41,541 nt of DNA from Hydrogenophaga sp. Lineage in GTDB: Bacteria; Pseudomonadota; Gammaproteobacteria; Burkholderiales; Burkholderiaceae_C. Location of the stretch: contig NZ_JAHVAB010000014.1 of NCBI RefSeq assembly GCF_019264445.1, positions 1-41,541 of the forward strand. Direction: 5' to 3'. Shown piece after piece: positions 9,973 to 18,985 of this stretch (position 1 is the first letter of the stretch; each line of letters starts with the position of its first letter). The position numbers were made by a program, and so were the translations under genes. Under the pieces are notes generated by a model. It was not told the DNA's origin, did not search any database, and worked only from the letters and a program-made list of their open reading frames with translations.

Positions 9973-10725
9973 TCACACCACCGGCGCGGCGTAGTTGTCC
10001 CACCCCCGCGCTCGCAGTTCGCAGGCCGGGCAGGTGCCGCAGCCGTAGCCCCAGGGGTGGCGGTGTTCGCGGTCGCCGAGGTAGCAGGTGTGGGTGTGTT
10101 CGACGATGAGGTCCACAAGCGCGTTGCCGCCGCCCACCAGCAGCGCGTCTTCGCCGAGCTCGTGGGCCAGGCGCCAGGTGGCGGCTTTGTCGATCCACAT
10201 GAGCGGGGTGTCGATGAGGAAGCGGTGGTCCATGCCGAGCGAGAGCGCCACTTGCAGCGCTTTCATGGTGTCGTCGCGGCAGTCGGGGTAGCCCGAAAAA
10301 TCGGTTTCGCACACGCCGGTGACGATGACCTGGATGCCGCGCCGGTAGGCCAGCGCTGCGGCCAGCGTGAGGAAGAGCAGGTTGCGCCCGGGCACAAAGG
10401 TGTTGGGCAGGCCGCTTTCTTCCATGCGAAAGGCCATGTCGCGCGTGAGCGAGGTTTCGCTCACCTTGCCGAGCACCGCGAGGTCGAGCACGTGGTCTTC
10501 ACCCAGCCGCTGGGACCACGCGGGGAAGCGGTGGCGCAGTTCGCGCAGCACATTCAGGCGCGCCGTGAGTTCGACGCTGTGGCGCTGGCCGTAGTCAAAG
10601 CCGATGGTTTCCACGCGCGGGTAGCGCGCGAGGGCGTGGGCGAGGCAGGTGGTGGAGTCTTGCCCGCCAGAGAACAGCACAAGGGCGCTGGTGTGGTGGG
10701 GATGCGAGGGCGGTGCGGAAGTCAT
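9973..10725 (-). CDS. queC: 7-cyano-7-deazaguanine synthase QueC
   Basis: A cytoplasmic enzyme converting 7-carboxy-7-deazaguanine to preQ0 with ATP and ammonia, in the queuosine tRNA modification pathway. The 250-residue protein has the PP-loop ATP-binding motif SGGQDST at residues 19-25, the family blocks GFDYGQRHS and [10 protein letters not shown], and a C-terminal zinc site formed by C214, C229, C232 and C235 (GCGTCPAC). The start ATG at 10725 gives the expected short N-terminal extension before the PP-loop. It converges with the ABC transporter gene. It follows the HDOD gene on the same strand by 46 bases and may be read from the flagellar transcript, though nothing ties queuosine to motility here. 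Confidence 0.97.
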   Translation of the reverse strand: MTSAPPSHPHHTSALVLFSGGQDSTTCLAHALARYPRVETIGFDYGQRHSVELTARLNVLRELRHRFPAWSQRLGEDHVLDLAVLGKVSETSLTRDMAFRMEESGLPNTFVPGRNLLFLTLAAALAYRRGIQVIVTGVCETDFSGYPDCRDDTMKALQVALSLGMDHRFLIDTPLMWIDKAATWRLAHELGEDALLVGGGNALVDLIVEHTHTCYLGDREHRHPWGYGCGTCPACELRARGWDNYAAPVV

Positions 10726-10771
10726 GGCAGGGATCGTAGCGCGCCGACCGTGTGCGGCGCGCGGGCGCGCC

Positions 10772-11971
10772 CTACATCATGCGTTCGGAGCGCGGGCTGG
10801 CGTGGTCACGGCTGGTGGCGAGCATGCGGATGAGCGCGCGGTTGGCGTGCTCCAGGCTGACGTCGTGCCGCTGGCAGACGGCGGGCAGGCGGTGCAGCTG
10901 GCCGGGCTCGCCTTGGGCGCGCGCCACGTCCAGCAGCGGGTGGTAAGGCCCATCGCGGCGCAGCACGGCGTCGAACACGCGGCCCGAGAGCGGCAGGCGG
11001 TTGAGCAGTTCGGCCAGCGGCTGGTGCAGCAGGCGGTCGAGCTGTGAGAGCAGCGCGGTGGTGTAGACCTCGCCGCGCAGGTTGTCTTCGGAGCCGGTGG
11101 CCAGCAGGTGCTGGGCGAGGCGCGAGCGCATGACCATGCTGTAGCGCACGGGGTGCAGGTCGGCGTCGGGGCCGTTGCTGGGCATCTGCTCGGTGAGCCA
11201 GCGACCGAGTTCCTTGAAGCCCAGCATCATGAGCGCGTGGCGCAGCGAGCCGATTTCGTGTCGTCCGCCAAAGGCCGCCGAATTGACCAGCAGCAGGATG
11301 CGGTAGACCAGCACCGGGTCCTGCCGCACGAGGCGTTCGAGGTGTTCGATCGAGCAGTCTTCATCGCCAATGGCCATGAGGATCTGCTGGACCACCGCCG
11401 CGTCGTGGTTCAGCGGGTGGTGGCGGTGTGTGTGCAGCACGTCCGCGTCGGGCCAGCCGAGCAGGCCCCAGGCGTTGGCGTCGTCCAGGCACTGGCGCGC
11501 CACGGCTTGCGTGGTGACGCCTTCGATCAGCTGGCCCATGAGGCCGGCGGGCACGGGCTCGGCGCCCAGGCGCAGCAGGTTGCGCGCGTCGGCCGGGGCG
11601 ACCGCCTGGCCGCGCACGGCAGCCAGGTCGGCGTGGCGCAAGAGGCGGTGGCCGCGCTGCGCGGCGGCATTCAGTCGGGCCAGCGTTTCCGGTTGCTCGA
11701 ACTGCGAGGCCGGCACTTCGAGCCAGGTGTTGTGCACGGGCGGGCACACCAGCGCCTGCTGGAGCACGCGCGGGCTGTCGATGGAGAGGATGAGCACCGG
11801 CGCGGTGGCGGGCCAGTCGTCGCCCAGCGCCTGCATGAGGTGGGCGGCATCGACCGACTCGGGGTGCACGGCGCGCACACCCAGGCGCACGGCGGCGAGT
11901 TCGCGCGCGCGGTTCCAGACGGGCTCGTAGCCCAACGCGATGCTGTCCAGCACGGTATGGATCGTCAACAT
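10772..11971 (-). CDS. Signalling protein with degenerate EAL part and HDOD domain (YuxH-like)
   Basis: A 399-residue cytoplasmic protein. The start is ATG 11971 ([10 protein letters not shown]); the frame runs on upstream but would overlap the end of flgL. The N-terminal half (about 1-185) has the layout of a c-di-GMP phosphodiesterase EAL domain, but no E-x-L or metal-binding acidic residues are recognisable, so catalysis is unlikely. The C-terminal half (about 195-385) is an HDOD domain with [20 protein letters not shown] and [21 protein letters not shown] proteins lack the His-Asp metal site of HD hydrolases and act as signalling or scaffold modules. It starts 13 bases after the flgL stop, so it is probably the last gene of the flg operon and may link c-di-GMP or stress signals to motility. 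Confidence 0.85.
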   Translation of the reverse strand: MLTIHTVLDSIALGYEPVWNRARELAAVRLGVRAVHPESVDAAHLMQALGDDWPATAPVLILSIDSPRVLQQALVCPPVHNTWLEVPASQFEQPETLARLNAAAQRGHRLLRHADLAAVRGQAVAPADARNLLRLGAEPVPAGLMGQLIEGVTTQAVARQCLDDANAWGLLGWPDADVLHTHRHHPLNHDAAVVQQILMAIGDEDCSIEHLERLVRQDPVLVYRILLLVNSAAFGGRHEIGSLRHALMMLGFKELGRWLTEQMPSNGPDADLHPVRYSMVMRSRLAQHLLATGSEDNLRGEVYTTALLSQLDRLLHQPLAELLNRLPLSGRVFDAVLRRDGPYHPLLDVARAQGEPGQLHRLPAVCQRHDVSLEHANRALIRMLATSRDHASPRSERMM

Positions 11972-11984
11972 GGGGTGGTTGCTG

Positions 11985-13202
11985 TCAACTGATCGCCTGG
12001 AAGAGCGAGAGGCGCTGCACCTGCGCATACGACTTGATGGCCGCTTCGAAGCCGACGCGCTGGGTCTCCAGGTCGGACAGGCCCTTGATCATGTCGAGTT
12101 CGGTGAGGCTGGACTGCTCGGCCTTGAGGTCGACCGCGCGGCCTTCCATCTGGTCGTTGAGCGAGTCGGCGCGGTTGAGCCATTCGCCGGCGCGGCCGCG
12201 CGCGGCCAGCACGCGGTCGTGGCCGGCGTCCACCTCGGTGATGGCGCGGGCCATGGCCTGGGCCTGGTGGGCGCTCTGGTTGGCGCCGCCGTAGCGCAGC
12301 GCGTCGATGGCGCCCTGCACCACCGAAAAGATGTCGGTGGTGGTGGTGACGGGACGCACTTCCACGCGGTCGCCCGCGGCCGGCAGGCCACGCATTTCCA
12401 GCGACATGCCGTCGAATTCGATGGACCGGTTGGCCACATAGGGCTGGCCCACATGGCCGGGCACGGGTGTGCCGGTGGTGGCGTTGGTCACGGTGTACTG
12501 CATCACGCCGCCCACGTCGGCAAACGTGATGTCGTAGTCGTTGCCGGTGAGCGCGGCGGCGTTGGTCACCTGGCCCATGGTGGTGCTCACGCCACCCGTG
12601 TTGGTGTTGGGCAGGTCCACCGTGAAGGTGCCGTTGCCCTGGGGCACGCGCATCCAGATGGCATCGCCGTCGAGCGCGGAAGGCAGCGAGCTGTTGCCGG
12701 CTGCGGCCTGGCCGCGCTGGCCACCAAACTGCACGCCGTTGCCGGTGGGACCGTACAGGTCCACGAAAGGCGTGGACGAGCCGCCCAGGCCGCCGTAGAG
12801 CGTGCGCCCGGCGTTGTCGGTGCGGTTGGCCACGGCAATGAGTTGTTCGCGCAGGCCTTCGAGCTGCTTGGCCACGTCTTCGCGTTCGCTGTTGGTGAAG
12901 GTGGCGTTGCCGGCGGTCACCAGCAGCTCGCGCACCTTCTGCATGAGTTCACCCGATTCGGCCAGGCCGCTCTCGGCCTGCTGCAGGCTGGTCTTGGAGG
13001 CTTCGAGCGCGCGCAGGTCGGCGTTGGTGCGCGAGAGGCGGTTGGCAGCGGTCTCGGCCAGCGTGGCGGCCACGGGGTCGTCGCTGGGCTTCATGACCCG
13101 CATGCCGGTGGTCACGCGCTCCTGCTGCGCCGACAGCTCGGCCTGGCGGCGCGTCAGCAGGGCAATGGTGTTGTCGTAGCTGTTGGCGGTGGAAACTCGC
13201 AT
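11985..13202 (-). CDS. flgL: Flagellar hook-filament junction protein FlgL (HAP3)
   Basis: A secreted structural protein joining hook to filament. The N-terminal helix resembles flagellin D0 (MRVSTANSYDNTIALLTRRQ), followed by VTTGMRVMKPSDDPVAA, the hallmark of FlgL and flagellins. The C-terminal helix ends SYAQVQRLSLFQAIS. At 405 residues it is longer than the enteric protein (about 317), the difference being a surface domain at about residues 150-300. As expected for a flagellar type III substrate, no Sec signal is present. It lies 28 bases after flgK, the usual order. Confidence 0.97.
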   Translation of the reverse strand: MRVSTANSYDNTIALLTRRQAELSAQQERVTTGMRVMKPSDDPVAATLAETAANRLSRTNADLRALEASKTSLQQAESGLAESGELMQKVRELLVTAGNATFTNSEREDVAKQLEGLREQLIAVANRTDNAGRTLYGGLGGSSTPFVDLYGPTGNGVQFGGQRGQAAAGNSSLPSALDGDAIWMRVPQGNGTFTVDLPNTNTGGVSTTMGQVTNAAALTGNDYDITFADVGGVMQYTVTNATTGTPVPGHVGQPYVANRSIEFDGMSLEMRGLPAAGDRVEVRPVTTTTDIFSVVQGAIDALRYGGANQSAHQAQAMARAITEVDAGHDRVLAARGRAGEWLNRADSLNDQMEGRAVDLKAEQSSLTELDMIKGLSDLETQRVGFEAAIKSYAQVQRLSLFQAIS

Positions 13203-13230
13203 GGTGAATCGGTCCTCGGTCTATGTCCGC

Positions 13231-15144
13231 TCAGCGGCCCACGGTCTGCAGCAGGCTGTCAAAGGTGCTCTGCGCGATCTGAAGGAACTTGGCCGACGCC
13301 TGGTAGGCCTGCTGGTACTGCAGCAGGCGCGCGGCTTCCTCGTCCAGGTTGACACCTGCCACGTTGGCGCGGGCGGCCTCGGCCGTGCTGGCGATGTTGC
13401 TCGAGAAGTTCGCGGCAAACTGCGCGCCCTGCACGCGCGTGCCGATGTCGGAGAACAGGCTCACATAACCGTCGGCCAGCGGCACGCCGTCGAAGGTGGC
13501 GAGGTCGCGCAGGCCCAGCATGCCGTTGCCGTTGCCAGCGTTCTGTGCAATGGAGCCTGCGGGTGCGGCGCCGATGCTGAAAGCGTCGCCCGTGCCGGGG
13601 TTGCCACGCAGCGTGAGGCTCCAGCCGTTGAGGGTGATGGGCTCACCCGGGCGGAAGTTGTAGCTGGCAGGCGGCCCGGCGTTGTCGGGTGGCGGGTTGC
13701 CCGGGCCCAGGCCGGTGGCGGTGAAGCTGCCATCTGCCAGGAAGGTGATGGTGACCGGATCGGTGAGGTTGGCCGAAGGCGATGAGGCGTACAGGCTCTC
13801 CACGCTCAGGCCGCCGGAGTTGGTGGTGCCGGGCGTGACCATCACCGGGCTGGCCGCGGCGAGGCGGTCGGGCGCGCCGATGGCCACTTGCAAGTTGCGC
13901 GCAGCGGCTTCGTAGGGGCGCACCAGGAAACGGTCGCCGGCCACGGCGCCGGGGGTGTCGAGGTTGAAGGTCAGGCCATCCACCTCGGCGGGCAGCGCGG
14001 GCACGGGTGTGCTGGTGCCGTCCGAGAGGCGGATCACGTTGATGCCGCCGGCTTCGAAGCGCACCTCGTAGTCGGAGGCCACCAGGGCTTGCGGGTTGGC
14101 CACGCTGGCGCTCACGCCACCGGTGCCGACGTTTTCGGGCCGGGCCAGGCCGGTCGCGGCTGCTAGCTGGCTGAAGAAGTCCTGGCCAGCATTGCCCTGC
14201 AGGTCCACGCCCAGCCGGTGCTGGTTGTTCACGGTGGTGGCCGTGGCCAGCGCCATGCGGCCGAGCAGGTTCTGCGTGTCGACCAGGTCCTCGTTCATGA
14301 ACTTCATGAGGCCGGCGAGCTCGCCGCCATTCAGCGCCGCATCGGGAATCGGCGTGCTCACGCCGCCCTGCACGAAGGAGACCACCAGGCGCGAAGCGTC
14401 GGTGCTGTCGTTGCCGGTGGCCAGGGCGTTGGCGCGCGAGCCGAGCACCAGCGGCTGGCTGCCCGCCACAAACACGCTCACGCTGCCGTCGTCGGCCGCC
14501 ACGTTGGTGGTCTGCACGTATTTGTTGAGCTCGCCCAGGATCTTGTCGCGCTGGTCGAGCAGGTCGTTGGGCATGTGGCCGCTGCCCTGGCTCTCGGTGA
14601 TCTTGGTGTTCACCTGGGCAAGATCCTTTGCCAGGCCGTTGATCGTCTTGACCACGCCCTCGGCTTGCTGACGGGTGGTCTGCTGCAGGGAGTCGATGCG
14701 GCTGGCGGTGTTGCGCAGGCGCGAGGCGAACTCTTCGCCCTTGGCGATCACCACCGTGCGCGCAGTGAGGTTGCCGGGTGACGACGTCACGTCGGTCCAG
14801 GCGTTGAGCATGTCGTTGAGCGCGGTGCCCAGGCCGGCGGCACCGGTGGGGAACGCACTCTCCAGTTGCTGCAGGCGGTCGTAGCGCAGCGCGTCGGCCG
14901 CGGCCACGGAGCCGGCCTTCTGCGATTCGCGCGTGAGGTATTCGTTGTGCGAGCGCTCGACGGTGGCGATCTCCATGCCCTTGCCGAAGAAGCCGTTGCC
15001 CATCTGCTGGTAGCCCGACGTCTGCTGGATCACGTTCTGGCGCGAATAGCCGGGCGTGTTGACGTTGGCGATGTTGTTGCCGATCACCTGCAGGGCGGCG
15101 AGGTTGGCACTGAGCGCTCGGGCGCCGATGTTGAGGGCGGACAT
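13231..15144 (-). CDS. flgK: Flagellar hook-associated protein FlgK (HAP1)
   Basis: The first junction protein on the hook tip, exported by the flagellar type III system with FlgN as chaperone. The rod/hook-type N-terminus carries ALSANLAALQVIGNNIANVN and TPGYSRQNV. The C-terminus has the conserved GVNLDEEAARLLQYQQAYQA and ends in FDSLLQTVGR. At 637 residues it exceeds the enteric protein (about 547) through extra central domains rich in Gly, Pro and Thr (about residues 330-520). The start ATG is 12 bases after the flgJ stop. Confidence 0.98.
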   Translation of the reverse strand: MSALNIGARALSANLAALQVIGNNIANVNTPGYSRQNVIQQTSGYQQMGNGFFGKGMEIATVERSHNEYLTRESQKAGSVAAADALRYDRLQQLESAFPTGAAGLGTALNDMLNAWTDVTSSPGNLTARTVVIAKGEEFASRLRNTASRIDSLQQTTRQQAEGVVKTINGLAKDLAQVNTKITESQGSGHMPNDLLDQRDKILGELNKYVQTTNVAADDGSVSVFVAGSQPLVLGSRANALATGNDSTDASRLVVSFVQGGVSTPIPDAALNGGELAGLMKFMNEDLVDTQNLLGRMALATATTVNNQHRLGVDLQGNAGQDFFSQLAAATGLARPENVGTGGVSASVANPQALVASDYEVRFEAGGINVIRLSDGTSTPVPALPAEVDGLTFNLDTPGAVAGDRFLVRPYEAAARNLQVAIGAPDRLAAASPVMVTPGTTNSGGLSVESLYASSPSANLTDPVTITFLADGSFTATGLGPGNPPPDNAGPPASYNFRPGEPITLNGWSLTLRGNPGTGDAFSIGAAPAGSIAQNAGNGNGMLGLRDLATFDGVPLADGYVSLFSDIGTRVQGAQFAANFSSNIASTAEAARANVAGVNLDEEAARLLQYQQAYQASAKFLQIAQSTFDSLLQTVGR

Positions 15145-15156
15145 GGCGTGCTCTCT

Positions 15157-16035
15157 TTAGCCCTGCGCCCGCTGGAGCGACAGGGTGGTGTTGATCGCGC
15201 GGCTGAGCTTGGCCGCGTATTGGGGGTCGGTCGCGTAGCCCGCCTTCTGCAAGCCTTGGGCAAAGCCCTGCACGGAATGCACCTGGTCCATCACGCCTTC
15301 GTAGCGCGGGCTGTTGCCGATCAGGCGGGCGTAGTCGCGGAACGAGTCGGCATACGAGTCGTAGGCGCGGAACTTGGCGGTGACCTTGCGCGGCTCGCCG
15401 TTGATGTATTCGGTGGTCGTGATCTCGGCGACCTTGCCCTTCCAGCTGTCGGTGGCCTTGATGCCGAACAGGTTGTGCGAAGGCGAGCCGTCGGCGTGGC
15501 GGATCTCGCTGCGGCCCCAGCCGGTTTCGTGGCCGGCCTGGCCGATCATGAAGCTGGCAGGAATGCCCGACTCGCGCGCCACGGTGGCCGCGGCTTCGCT
15601 GTGCTGGTCCACAAAGCCGACCTGGCGCGGGCCAGCGCTCACGCGGCCCACGGTGCTCGCGTCTTGCGCGGGCAGCGCGTCGGTGGCGTCGCCCTTGGTG
15701 AGACCGCGCGCACTGTCGCCACTCGACATCTGGCGCGAGAGCTGGCGCTCGATCGCCTCCGACAAGCCACCGGGCAGGCCCGAGAGCTGCACGGAGAACT
15801 GCTGGTCGAGCAGGTCGTTGCCGAGGTTGCTGCCTTCGCCGTCCATCAGGCCGGACTTCTGCGTGGCTTCGCGCATGCTCTTGATGAGCTCGCGCATGAA
15901 GAGCGATTCGAACTGCTTGGCCGCCTCTTTCAGCGCCGCCTTGTCGCCGCCCTTGCCCGCCCCGTAGCGCAGCGCGTTGAGCGCTGTCGGGTCGGCAGCA
16001 AGACCTTGCGTGGGCACGGCGTTGGTCGGATTCAT
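15157..16035 (-). CDS. flgJ: FlgJ: rod cap with muramidase (glucosaminidase) domain
   Basis: A two-domain protein that caps the growing rod and cuts peptidoglycan in the periplasm so the rod can pass. Residues about 30-105 form the rod-binding domain (EAAKQFESLFMRELIKSMRE). Residues about 140-290 form the glucosaminidase domain, with the probable catalytic glutamate E170 in GQAGHETGWG and the family motifs HNLFGIKA and FRAYDSYADSFRDYA. At 292 residues it is the dual-domain form of beta- and gammaproteobacteria, not the short single-domain type. It is separated from flgI by a 145-base gap filled with an inverted repeat. Confidence 0.97.
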   Translation of the reverse strand: MNPTNAVPTQGLAADPTALNALRYGAGKGGDKAALKEAAKQFESLFMRELIKSMREATQKSGLMDGEGSNLGNDLLDQQFSVQLSGLPGGLSEAIERQLSRQMSSGDSARGLTKGDATDALPAQDASTVGRVSAGPRQVGFVDQHSEAAATVARESGIPASFMIGQAGHETGWGRSEIRHADGSPSHNLFGIKATDSWKGKVAEITTTEYINGEPRKVTAKFRAYDSYADSFRDYARLIGNSPRYEGVMDQVHSVQGFAQGLQKAGYATDPQYAAKLSRAINTTLSLQRAQG

Positions 16036-16055
16036 GGCCGGACCCTGCCGCGCAA

Positions 16056-16136
16056 GGCCTTCGACAGGCTCAGGCCGAACGGGCGCAACAGCGCTCGAAC
16101 GAAGAAACCTCCGTTCGGGCTGAGCCTGTCGAAGCC
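16056..16136. repeat. Inverted pair of the second palindromic element (copies 2 and 3)
   Basis: One arm at 16056-16082 reads GGCCTTCGACAGGCTCAGGC followed by CGAACGG. Its near-perfect inverse lies at 16111-16136, with a 28-base loop between. This makes a stem of about 26 pairs between flgI and flgJ. Such a structure within an operon could stabilise the upstream mRNA or reduce downstream expression; neither is shown. Confidence 0.85.
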
Positions 16137-16180
16137 CTTACCGGGATGCGGGCTCGTGGTCACCAGCGCGCCGTACCACA

Positions 16181-17299
16181 TCAGATCACCTCCAGCTCGG
16201 CGTTCATCGCGCCCGATGCCTTGATGGCCTGCAGGATCGCCAGCAGGTCTTGCGGCGTGGCGCCCAGCGAATTCAGCGCGCGCACCACATCGGAGAGCTG
16301 CGGTGCGGTGTCGAGCTTGATGAGCGAGCCCTTGTCCTGCGTGATCTGGATGTTGGCCTTCTCGGCCACCACGGTCTGGCCGCCGGTGGACAGCGGATTG
16401 GGCTGGCTGATGACGGGGGTGGAGCTGATGCTCACGGAGAGGTTGCCGTGCGAGACCGCGCAGGCGCCCAGCGTCACGGCCTGGTTCATCACGATGGAGC
16501 CGGTGCGCGAGTTGATGATCACGCGCGCCATGGGAATGGTGGCGTCCAGGCGGATGTCTTCCACCTTGGCCAGGAAGCTCACGCGCTGGCTGGGGTCGGC
16601 GGGTGCGCGCAGGCGCACCACGCGGCCGTCCATGGCGCTGGCCACGCCCGCGCCCATCGCCTTGTTGATGGCGTCGGTCACACGGCTGGCGGTCTGAAAG
16701 TCGTTCGAATTCAGGCCAAGGTCGATGGTCTCGCCCAATGCGAAAGGCGTGGCCACCGCGCGCTCCACTTGCGCGCCACCGGGCACGCGGCCGGCGCTCA
16801 GGTGGTTGATCTGCACCTTGCTGCCGCCGGCGGATGCGCCGGCACCGCCCACCAGCAGGTTGCCCTGCGCGAGCGCATAGATTTCGCCGTCGGCGCCCTT
16901 GAGCGGGGTGGTGATCAGCGTGCCGCCGCGCAGCGACTTGGCGTTGCCCACCGAGGACACGGTCACGTCGATGTTCTGGCCGGGCTGTGCAAAGGCCGGC
17001 AGTTGCGCGGTGACCATGACGGCCGCCACGTTCTTGAGCTGCATGTTCGCGCCCGGCGGCAGCGACAGGCCCAGCTGCTGCAGGTAGTTGTTCAGGCTCT
17101 GCGTGGTGTAGGGCATCTGCGTGGTCTGGTCGCCCGTGCCGTCCAGCCCCACCACCAGCCCATAGCCGGTGAGCTGGTTGCTGCGCACGCCCTGCACGGC
17201 CGCAATTTCCTTGATGCGGATCGCCTGCGCTTGGGCGGGCCACACGGCCAGTGCGCTGCACAACACCATCAAGATTCGGAAGAAGCGGTCGATAGTCAT
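16181..17299 (-). CDS. flgI: Flagellar P-ring protein FlgI
   Basis: A periplasmic ring protein forming, with the L-ring, the bushing through the cell wall. The Sec signal peptide spans about residues 1-25 (FFRILMVLCSALAV, cleavage after AQA). The mature start is IRIKEIAAVQGVRSNQL, followed by GYGLVVGLDGTGDQ, the best-conserved block of the family. The C-terminus has LVRALNSLGATPQDLLAIL-like residues ending AELEVI. At 372 residues it matches the family. FlgA is the expected assembly chaperone. It lies 60 bases after flgH. Confidence 0.98.
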   Translation of the reverse strand: MTIDRFFRILMVLCSALAVWPAQAQAIRIKEIAAVQGVRSNQLTGYGLVVGLDGTGDQTTQMPYTTQSLNNYLQQLGLSLPPGANMQLKNVAAVMVTAQLPAFAQPGQNIDVTVSSVGNAKSLRGGTLITTPLKGADGEIYALAQGNLLVGGAGASAGGSKVQINHLSAGRVPGGAQVERAVATPFALGETIDLGLNSNDFQTASRVTDAINKAMGAGVASAMDGRVVRLRAPADPSQRVSFLAKVEDIRLDATIPMARVIINSRTGSIVMNQAVTLGACAVSHGNLSVSISSTPVISQPNPLSTGGQTVVAEKANIQITQDKGSLIKLDTAPQLSDVVRALNSLGATPQDLLAILQAIKASGAMNAELEVI

Positions 17300-17359
17300 T
17301 TCAAGGTTCCAGCAGTTCCCGTGCGGCAGGCGTGATTCATGCGTGGATCATGCTTGGGT

Positions 17360-18067
17360 TCAGAAAGGCAGAACCGTCAAAAAGAACCGTGCCAACCAGC
17401 CAATTGAGAGCGCTTCGCCCTGCTGGCCGCGCCCGCGCGACTCCACGCGCACATTGGCGACCTGCGTGGAGGCCACGGTGTTGCCGGGCCGGATCTGTTT
17501 CGGGTCCACCGTGCCGGAGAAGCGCAGCACGTCCACGTTCTGGTTCACACCAATCTGTTTTTCGCCAACCACCAGCAGGTGGCCGTTGGGCAGCACTTCC
17601 TGCACCGTGGTGGTGATGGAGCCGGTGAAGGTGTTGGCGTTTTCGGTTTCGCCGCTGCCGGCAAAGTTGTTGGCCGAGTTCGCGCCCACATTGAGCTTGC
17701 CCAGCAGCGAGCTGGTGGGGCTCACGAACGGCAAGGCCGACACCCCTCCCGAGACGCTGCCGGTGCGGTCCACCGACGACGACGACTTCTGCGTGGCGCT
17801 GATGCGCTCGGTGATCTGCACCGTGAGCGTGTCACCCGGCATGCGCGCGCGCGGGTCTTCGAATGCGGGGCGGTAGCTCACCGCCTGGAACAGGCTGCCG
17901 CCGGGCGCCACCGTGACGGCGGCCGCCGCCGCCGGCGCCTGCTGGGCATAGCGCACCGGCTGCGCCGGCGCGAGATCCACCTTGGGCGTGCGCTGCAGGG
18001 TTTCGCAACCGCCCAGCAGCAAGGACGATGCAGCCAGCAGGGAGAGCAAGGGTGTTGAGCGTTTCAT
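17360..18067 (-). CDS. flgH: Flagellar L-ring lipoprotein FlgH
   Basis: An outer-membrane lipoprotein forming the L-ring. I chose ATG 18067 because it gives a lipoprotein signal (MKRSTPLLSLLAASSLLLGG with lipid-attachment Cys at residue 21); the open frame upstream runs through the hairpin element and would hide it. The 235-residue length matches the family (about 232). The conserved DTLTVQITERISATQ motif and GHLLVVGEKQIGVNQ are present, and the protein ends in RFFLTVLPF. It is preceded by a 110-base gap holding an intergenic element, which separates it from flgG. Confidence 0.98.
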   Translation of the reverse strand: MKRSTPLLSLLAASSLLLGGCETLQRTPKVDLAPAQPVRYAQQAPAAAAAVTVAPGGSLFQAVSYRPAFEDPRARMPGDTLTVQITERISATQKSSSSVDRTGSVSGGVSALPFVSPTSSLLGKLNVGANSANNFAGSGETENANTFTGSITTTVQEVLPNGHLLVVGEKQIGVNQNVDVLRFSGTVDPKQIRPGNTVASTQVANVRVESRGRGQQGEALSIGWLARFFLTVLPF

Positions 18068-18103
18068 ACAGGGCTTTCGAACGAAGTGCCTCAATCCAGA
18101 GGC

Positions 18104-18177
18104 GCCGCGGAACCGGCTTTGCCGGGCCGCCAGCGCCGCCCCTTGAGGGGTCACGGCCAAAGGCCGTGGCGGGGTGG
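18104..18177. repeat. Intergenic three-hairpin element between flgG and flgH (copy 2)
   Basis: Stem 1 is GCGG-AA-CCGGC-TTT-GCCGG-G-CCGC (18107-18130), stem 2 CCCC-TTGA-GGGG, and stem 3 CACGGCC-AAA-GGCCGTG, followed by a G-run. Layout and order match the copies at 5745, 22198 and 37168. It abuts the flgG stop codon, so it is read in the mRNA between flgG and flgH. Confidence 0.85.
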
Positions 18178-18960
18178 TCACAGCTGGCTCAGGCGTTGCA
18201 GCATCTGGTCCGAGGTTTGAATGGCCTTCGAATTCATCTCGTACGCGCGCTGGGTCTGGATCATGGTCACCAGCTCCTGCACCACGTTGACGTTGGACGA
18301 CTCGACAAAGCCCTGCATCAGCGAGCCCATGCCGGCCGAACCGGGTGCGGCGTTGATGGGGTTGCCCGAGGCCAGGCTCTCGCGGTAGAGGTTCTGCCCC
18401 ATCGGCTCCAGGCCGGCGGGGTTGATGAAGCTGGCCAGCTCGATGGTGCCCACGCGCTGCGGCGTGGCGTTGCCCGGCAGCTTGACGGTGACCACACCGT
18501 CGGCCGACACGGTGATGCTCTGCGCTTCGGCCGGCACGGTGATGCCGGCTGTGAGCGGGTAGCCGCTGTTGGTGACGATGCGGCCTTGCGCGTCGGGCTT
18601 GAAGCTGCCGTCGCGCGTGTAGGCGGTGGTGCCGTCGGGCATCTCGATCTGGAAGAAGCCGTTGCCGTTGACCGCGATGTCCAGCGGGTTGTCCGACTGC
18701 TGCATGCTGCCCTGAGAGAAGTTGCGCGAGGTGGCCACCGTGCGCACACCCAGGCCGACTTGCAGGCCGGTGGGCAGCTCGGCCTGCTCGGCCGTGTTGG
18801 CGCCCACCTGGCGCAGGTTCTGGTACATCAGGTCTTCAAACACCGCCGTGGCGCGCTTGAAGCCGTTGGTGGAGACGTTGGCCAGGTTGTTCGAAATCAC
18901 GTCCAGCTGCATCTGCTGTGCCTGCATGCCGGTCTTGGAAATCATCAGCGAATTGATCAT
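18178..18960 (-). CDS. flgG: Flagellar distal rod protein FlgG
   Basis: The distal rod subunit, exported by the flagellar type III apparatus. It has 260 residues, the same as the enteric protein. The N-terminal rod motif MQLDVISNNLANVSTNGFKR and the C-terminal SSNVNVVQELVTMIQTQRAY (then EMNSKAIQ) are typical of FlgG. The central body contains GTTAYTRDGSF, shared with hook proteins. It lies 25 bases after flgF. Confidence 0.98.
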   Translation of the reverse strand: MINSLMISKTGMQAQQMQLDVISNNLANVSTNGFKRATAVFEDLMYQNLRQVGANTAEQAELPTGLQVGLGVRTVATSRNFSQGSMQQSDNPLDIAVNGNGFFQIEMPDGTTAYTRDGSFKPDAQGRIVTNSGYPLTAGITVPAEAQSITVSADGVVTVKLPGNATPQRVGTIELASFINPAGLEPMGQNLYRESLASGNPINAAPGSAGMGSLMQGFVESSNVNVVQELVTMIQTQRAYEMNSKAIQTSDQMLQRLSQL

Positions 18961-18985
18961 GGTGTGCTCCGCAAAGGGGGTGTGA

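Noticed and set aside
18068..18181. N-terminal extension of flgH in the open frame
   Set aside because: It is translated from the intergenic hairpin element and would displace the lipoprotein signal.
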